A model generated the notes under the pieces. The model was not told the DNA's origin, made no database searches, and saw only the letters and a program-made list of their open reading frames with translations. A stretch of 8,250 nt of DNA. It comes from Schlesneria sp. GTDB lineage: Bacteria; Planctomycetota; Planctomycetia; Planctomycetales; Planctomycetaceae. Of the stretch, positions 6,475-8,250 are shown in pieces; the first letter of the stretch is position 1; each line of letters starts with the position of its first letter. Made by a program: the position numbers and the translations under genes. The stretch is from contig JANXOO010000874.1 of NCBI GenBank assembly GCA_025353525.1, forward strand, positions 1 to 8,250, written 5' to 3'.

Positions 6475-8250
6475 ATGCGGGGTACGCTCATATTTGGCAG
6501 TCAGCCGTGGCTGGTCTGGGCGGCAGCGTTGTTTCTCATCGGATTCGTGCTGGTTGTTTGGCGCTCGTGGAACGCGAACACCGAAGGCGCCTCGCGCTGG
6601 CTGGCGCCGCTCTTCAAACTTTTCGGTCTGCTCCTGTTGGCAATCTGTACTCTCGAACCGCTGTGGAGCGCTCAGCGAGTCAGCCCGGGAGCCAATCTGT
6701 TTTTGATTCTGGCTGACGACAGCCAAAGTCTGACGATCAAAGATCCCGGCGCCGCAGAGACGCGCGGTGAACAACTCAAAAAACTGCTCGTTGCCGAAGA
6801 TGCTCCGTGGCAGGTCCGCCTGGCTCAGGACTTCGATTTGCGACGTTACGTTTTCGATTCCCGGCTGCAAAACGTCACCGATTTTACACGACTCGAATTT
6901 CGCGGATCGCAGTCCAGCCTGACCGGCGTACTGAACGGTCTGAAAGATCGCTTTCGTGATCGGCCGCTCGCTGGCGTATTGCTGTTCACTGACGGGATCG
7001 CGACAGACTCGAAACAGGCCACCTTCAATCCGCAAGGACTGCCACCTGTCTACCCGGTTGTGATGGGGATGGCGTCGCTCGATCACCCGGTTCCTGATTT
7101 GGCTGTGTCGCATCTGACGATAACATCAACTGCTTTCGAGGATGCCCCGGTGACGATTCAGGCTGATGTTGTGCAAACTTCGCTGCCGAAAGCAAAGGTC
7201 ACCGCACAGGTTGCCGATGACACCGGCGCGATCGTCAAGGAAGTGACACAGTCGTTCACTGGCGATGGCACCCCTCTTCCGTTTCGTTTTCAGATCCGCC
7301 CGACGAAACCGGGTCTGTCCTTTTTCGAAGTCCGTGTGCGGACTGAAGACGAAGCCAAACGTGCTGGCAGTAACGTACAAACAGCACCCGCCCTTACCGG
7401 CCCGATGCTTCCTGTCGTCGACCCTGCATCGATCGAATCGACGTTAGCGAACAATCGTCGACTGATTGCCGTTGATCGCGGGAGTGCCAAATATCGCATT
7501 CTGTATCTTTGTGGACGACCGAATTGGGAATTCAAATTTCTGCGTCGCGCTATCGAAGCGGATGAACAGGTCCAGTTGACGGGGGTCATCCGGATCGCTC
7601 GAAAAGAGCCCAAGTTCGAATGGCGCAGCAAGGCGGGTGAAGTCAGCAACCCGCTGTTTCGCGGATTTGAAGGCAAGACCGATGAGACCGAACGTTATGA
7701 TCAACCGGTTCTCGTCCGGTTGAACACAAAAACGCCCGACGAGTTGATCGAAGGTTTCCCCAAGACGGCGGAAGATCTTTACCAGTTTCATGCAGTGATT
7801 CTTGACGACCTTGAAGCAGACTTCTTTTCGCCTGACCAGCATGCACTCCTTGAACGGTTCGTCAGCGAGCGGGGAGGCGGCCTGCTGATGCTTGGTGGTG
7901 CAGAATCGTTTCGACAGGGTGGTTACGAGAAAACACCTGTTGGTCGCATGCTGCCGGTATCGCTTGAAGCACCTGCCATTGCGGCCACACCTACCGGATA
8001 CCGGTTACTGCTGACGCGGGAAGGTTGGTTGCAACCATGGGCTCGACTTCGCTCGACGGAGACTGAAGAGCAATTGCGACTCGCCGAAATGCCGGGTTTC
8101 GTGACTGTCAATCGGGTGGGACATATCAAACCAGGCGCAACTGTGATTGCAGAAGTTGCCGATCCGAGTGGCCAAAAACACCCGGCTTTAGCTGTGCAAA
8201 CATTTGGACGCGGACGCTGTGCCTCGTTGTTAATCGGCGATCTGTGGCGA
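6475..8250 (+). CDS. Membrane protein with VWA and glutamine amidotransferase-like domains, 3' partial
   Basis: The frame is open for 592 codons from the ATG at 6475 to the window end with no stop. An in-frame TGA at 6412-6414 and no ATG, GTG or TTG codon between limit the start to this ATG; AAGGG at 6460-6464 is a modest, rather distant ribosome binding site. Two hydrophobic segments (about 11-28 and 45-62) should anchor the protein in the membrane. A VWA-like domain follows with an apparently complete metal-ion-dependent adhesion site: D81-S83-S85 (DDSQS), T150 and T172-D173-G174. Residues about 205-310 look like a beta-sandwich. From about 340, YRILYLCGRPNWEFKFLRRA begins a class-I amidotransferase-like fold that includes FHAVILDDLEADFFS and RGGGLLMLGGAESF (466-479), with no cysteine at the expected nucleophile elbow. 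The role is unknown. Similar planctomycete proteins often sit in MoxR/BatA-type clusters, so a structural or sensory role is likelier than amidotransfer. Confidence 0.85.
   Translation, partial: MRGTLIFGSQPWLVWAAALFLIGFVLVVWRSWNANTEGASRWLAPLFKLFGLLLLAICTLEPLWSAQRVSPGANLFLILADDSQSLTIKDPGAAETRGEQLKKLLVAEDAPWQVRLAQDFDLRRYVFDSRLQNVTDFTRLEFRGSQSSLTGVLNGLKDRFRDRPLAGVLLFTDGIATDSKQATFNPQGLPPVYPVVMGMASLDHPVPDLAVSHLTITSTAFEDAPVTIQADVVQTSLPKAKVTAQVADDTGAIVKEVTQSFTGDGTPLPFRFQIRPTKPGLSFFEVRVRTEDEAKRAGSNVQTAPALTGPMLPVVDPASIESTLANNRRLIAVDRGSAKYRILYLCGRPNWEFKFLRRAIEADEQVQLTGVIRIARKEPKFEWRSKAGEVSNPLFRGFEGKTDETERYDQPVLVRLNTKTPDELIEGFPKTAEDLYQFHAVILDDLEADFFSPDQHALLERFVSERGGGLLMLGGAESFRQGGYEKTPVGRMLPVSLEAPAIAATPTGYRLLLTREGWLQPWARLRSTETEEQLRLAEMPGFVTVNRVGHIKPGATVIAEVADPSGQKHPALAVQTFGRGRCASLLIGDLWR

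Noticed and set aside
6400..7113. A 237-codon open frame on the minus strand opposite the VWA gene
   Set aside because: Its translation is low-complexity and rich in Gln, Arg and Ser with no domain, while the + strand frame has membrane segments and MIDAS motifs and runs 592 codons without a stop.

Overview
The window looks like ordinary chromosomal DNA from a planctomycete (phylum Planctomycetota). The strongest sign is the large exported protein in the middle. It combines a PVC-type 'membrane-bound dehydrogenase' beta-propeller, a HEAT-like helical stretch and a C-terminal CxxCH haem domain, an architecture found almost only in Planctomycetota and Verrucomicrobiota. A two-helix membrane protein with a VWA domain and an amidotransferase-like domain, at the right edge, also fits that phylum. 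All genes lie on the + strand, coding density is high and base composition looks even. I see no tRNA, rRNA, CRISPR array, insertion sequence or phage gene.

Layout. (1) 1-1020: most of a type II secretion/type IV pilus inner-membrane platform protein (GspF/PilC family), cut at its 5' end by the window edge. (2) 1021-1169: a short gap with no recognisable signal apart from a ribosome binding site. (3) 1170-6289: three closely packed genes that read as one operon. They encode an exported dehydrogenase/HEAT/cytochrome-c fusion, a Sec-exported isochorismatase-fold (cysteine hydrolase-like) protein, and a Tat-exported polysaccharide deacetylase-family protein. The gaps are 27 bases and then a one-base stop/start overlap (TAATG) with a strong Shine-Dalgarno sequence. 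(4) 6290-6474: an intergenic gap with a weak promoter-like pair and a small inverted repeat. (5) 6475-8250: a large membrane protein with VWA and glutamine-amidotransferase-like domains, open through the right edge.

How the genes may work together. All three products of the central operon carry export signals, so they probably act outside the cytoplasm. One looks redox-active (propeller plus c-type haem) and two belong to families that hydrolyse C-N or acyl bonds. A periplasmic route that modifies a carbohydrate or amide substrate is a reasonable inference, but the sequence does not identify the substrate. The most unusual point is that the isochorismatase-fold protein keeps its cysteine but seems to have lost the family's usual aspartate and lysine. 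The right-edge protein may belong to a MoxR/BatA-type cluster, whose other genes would lie outside the window.
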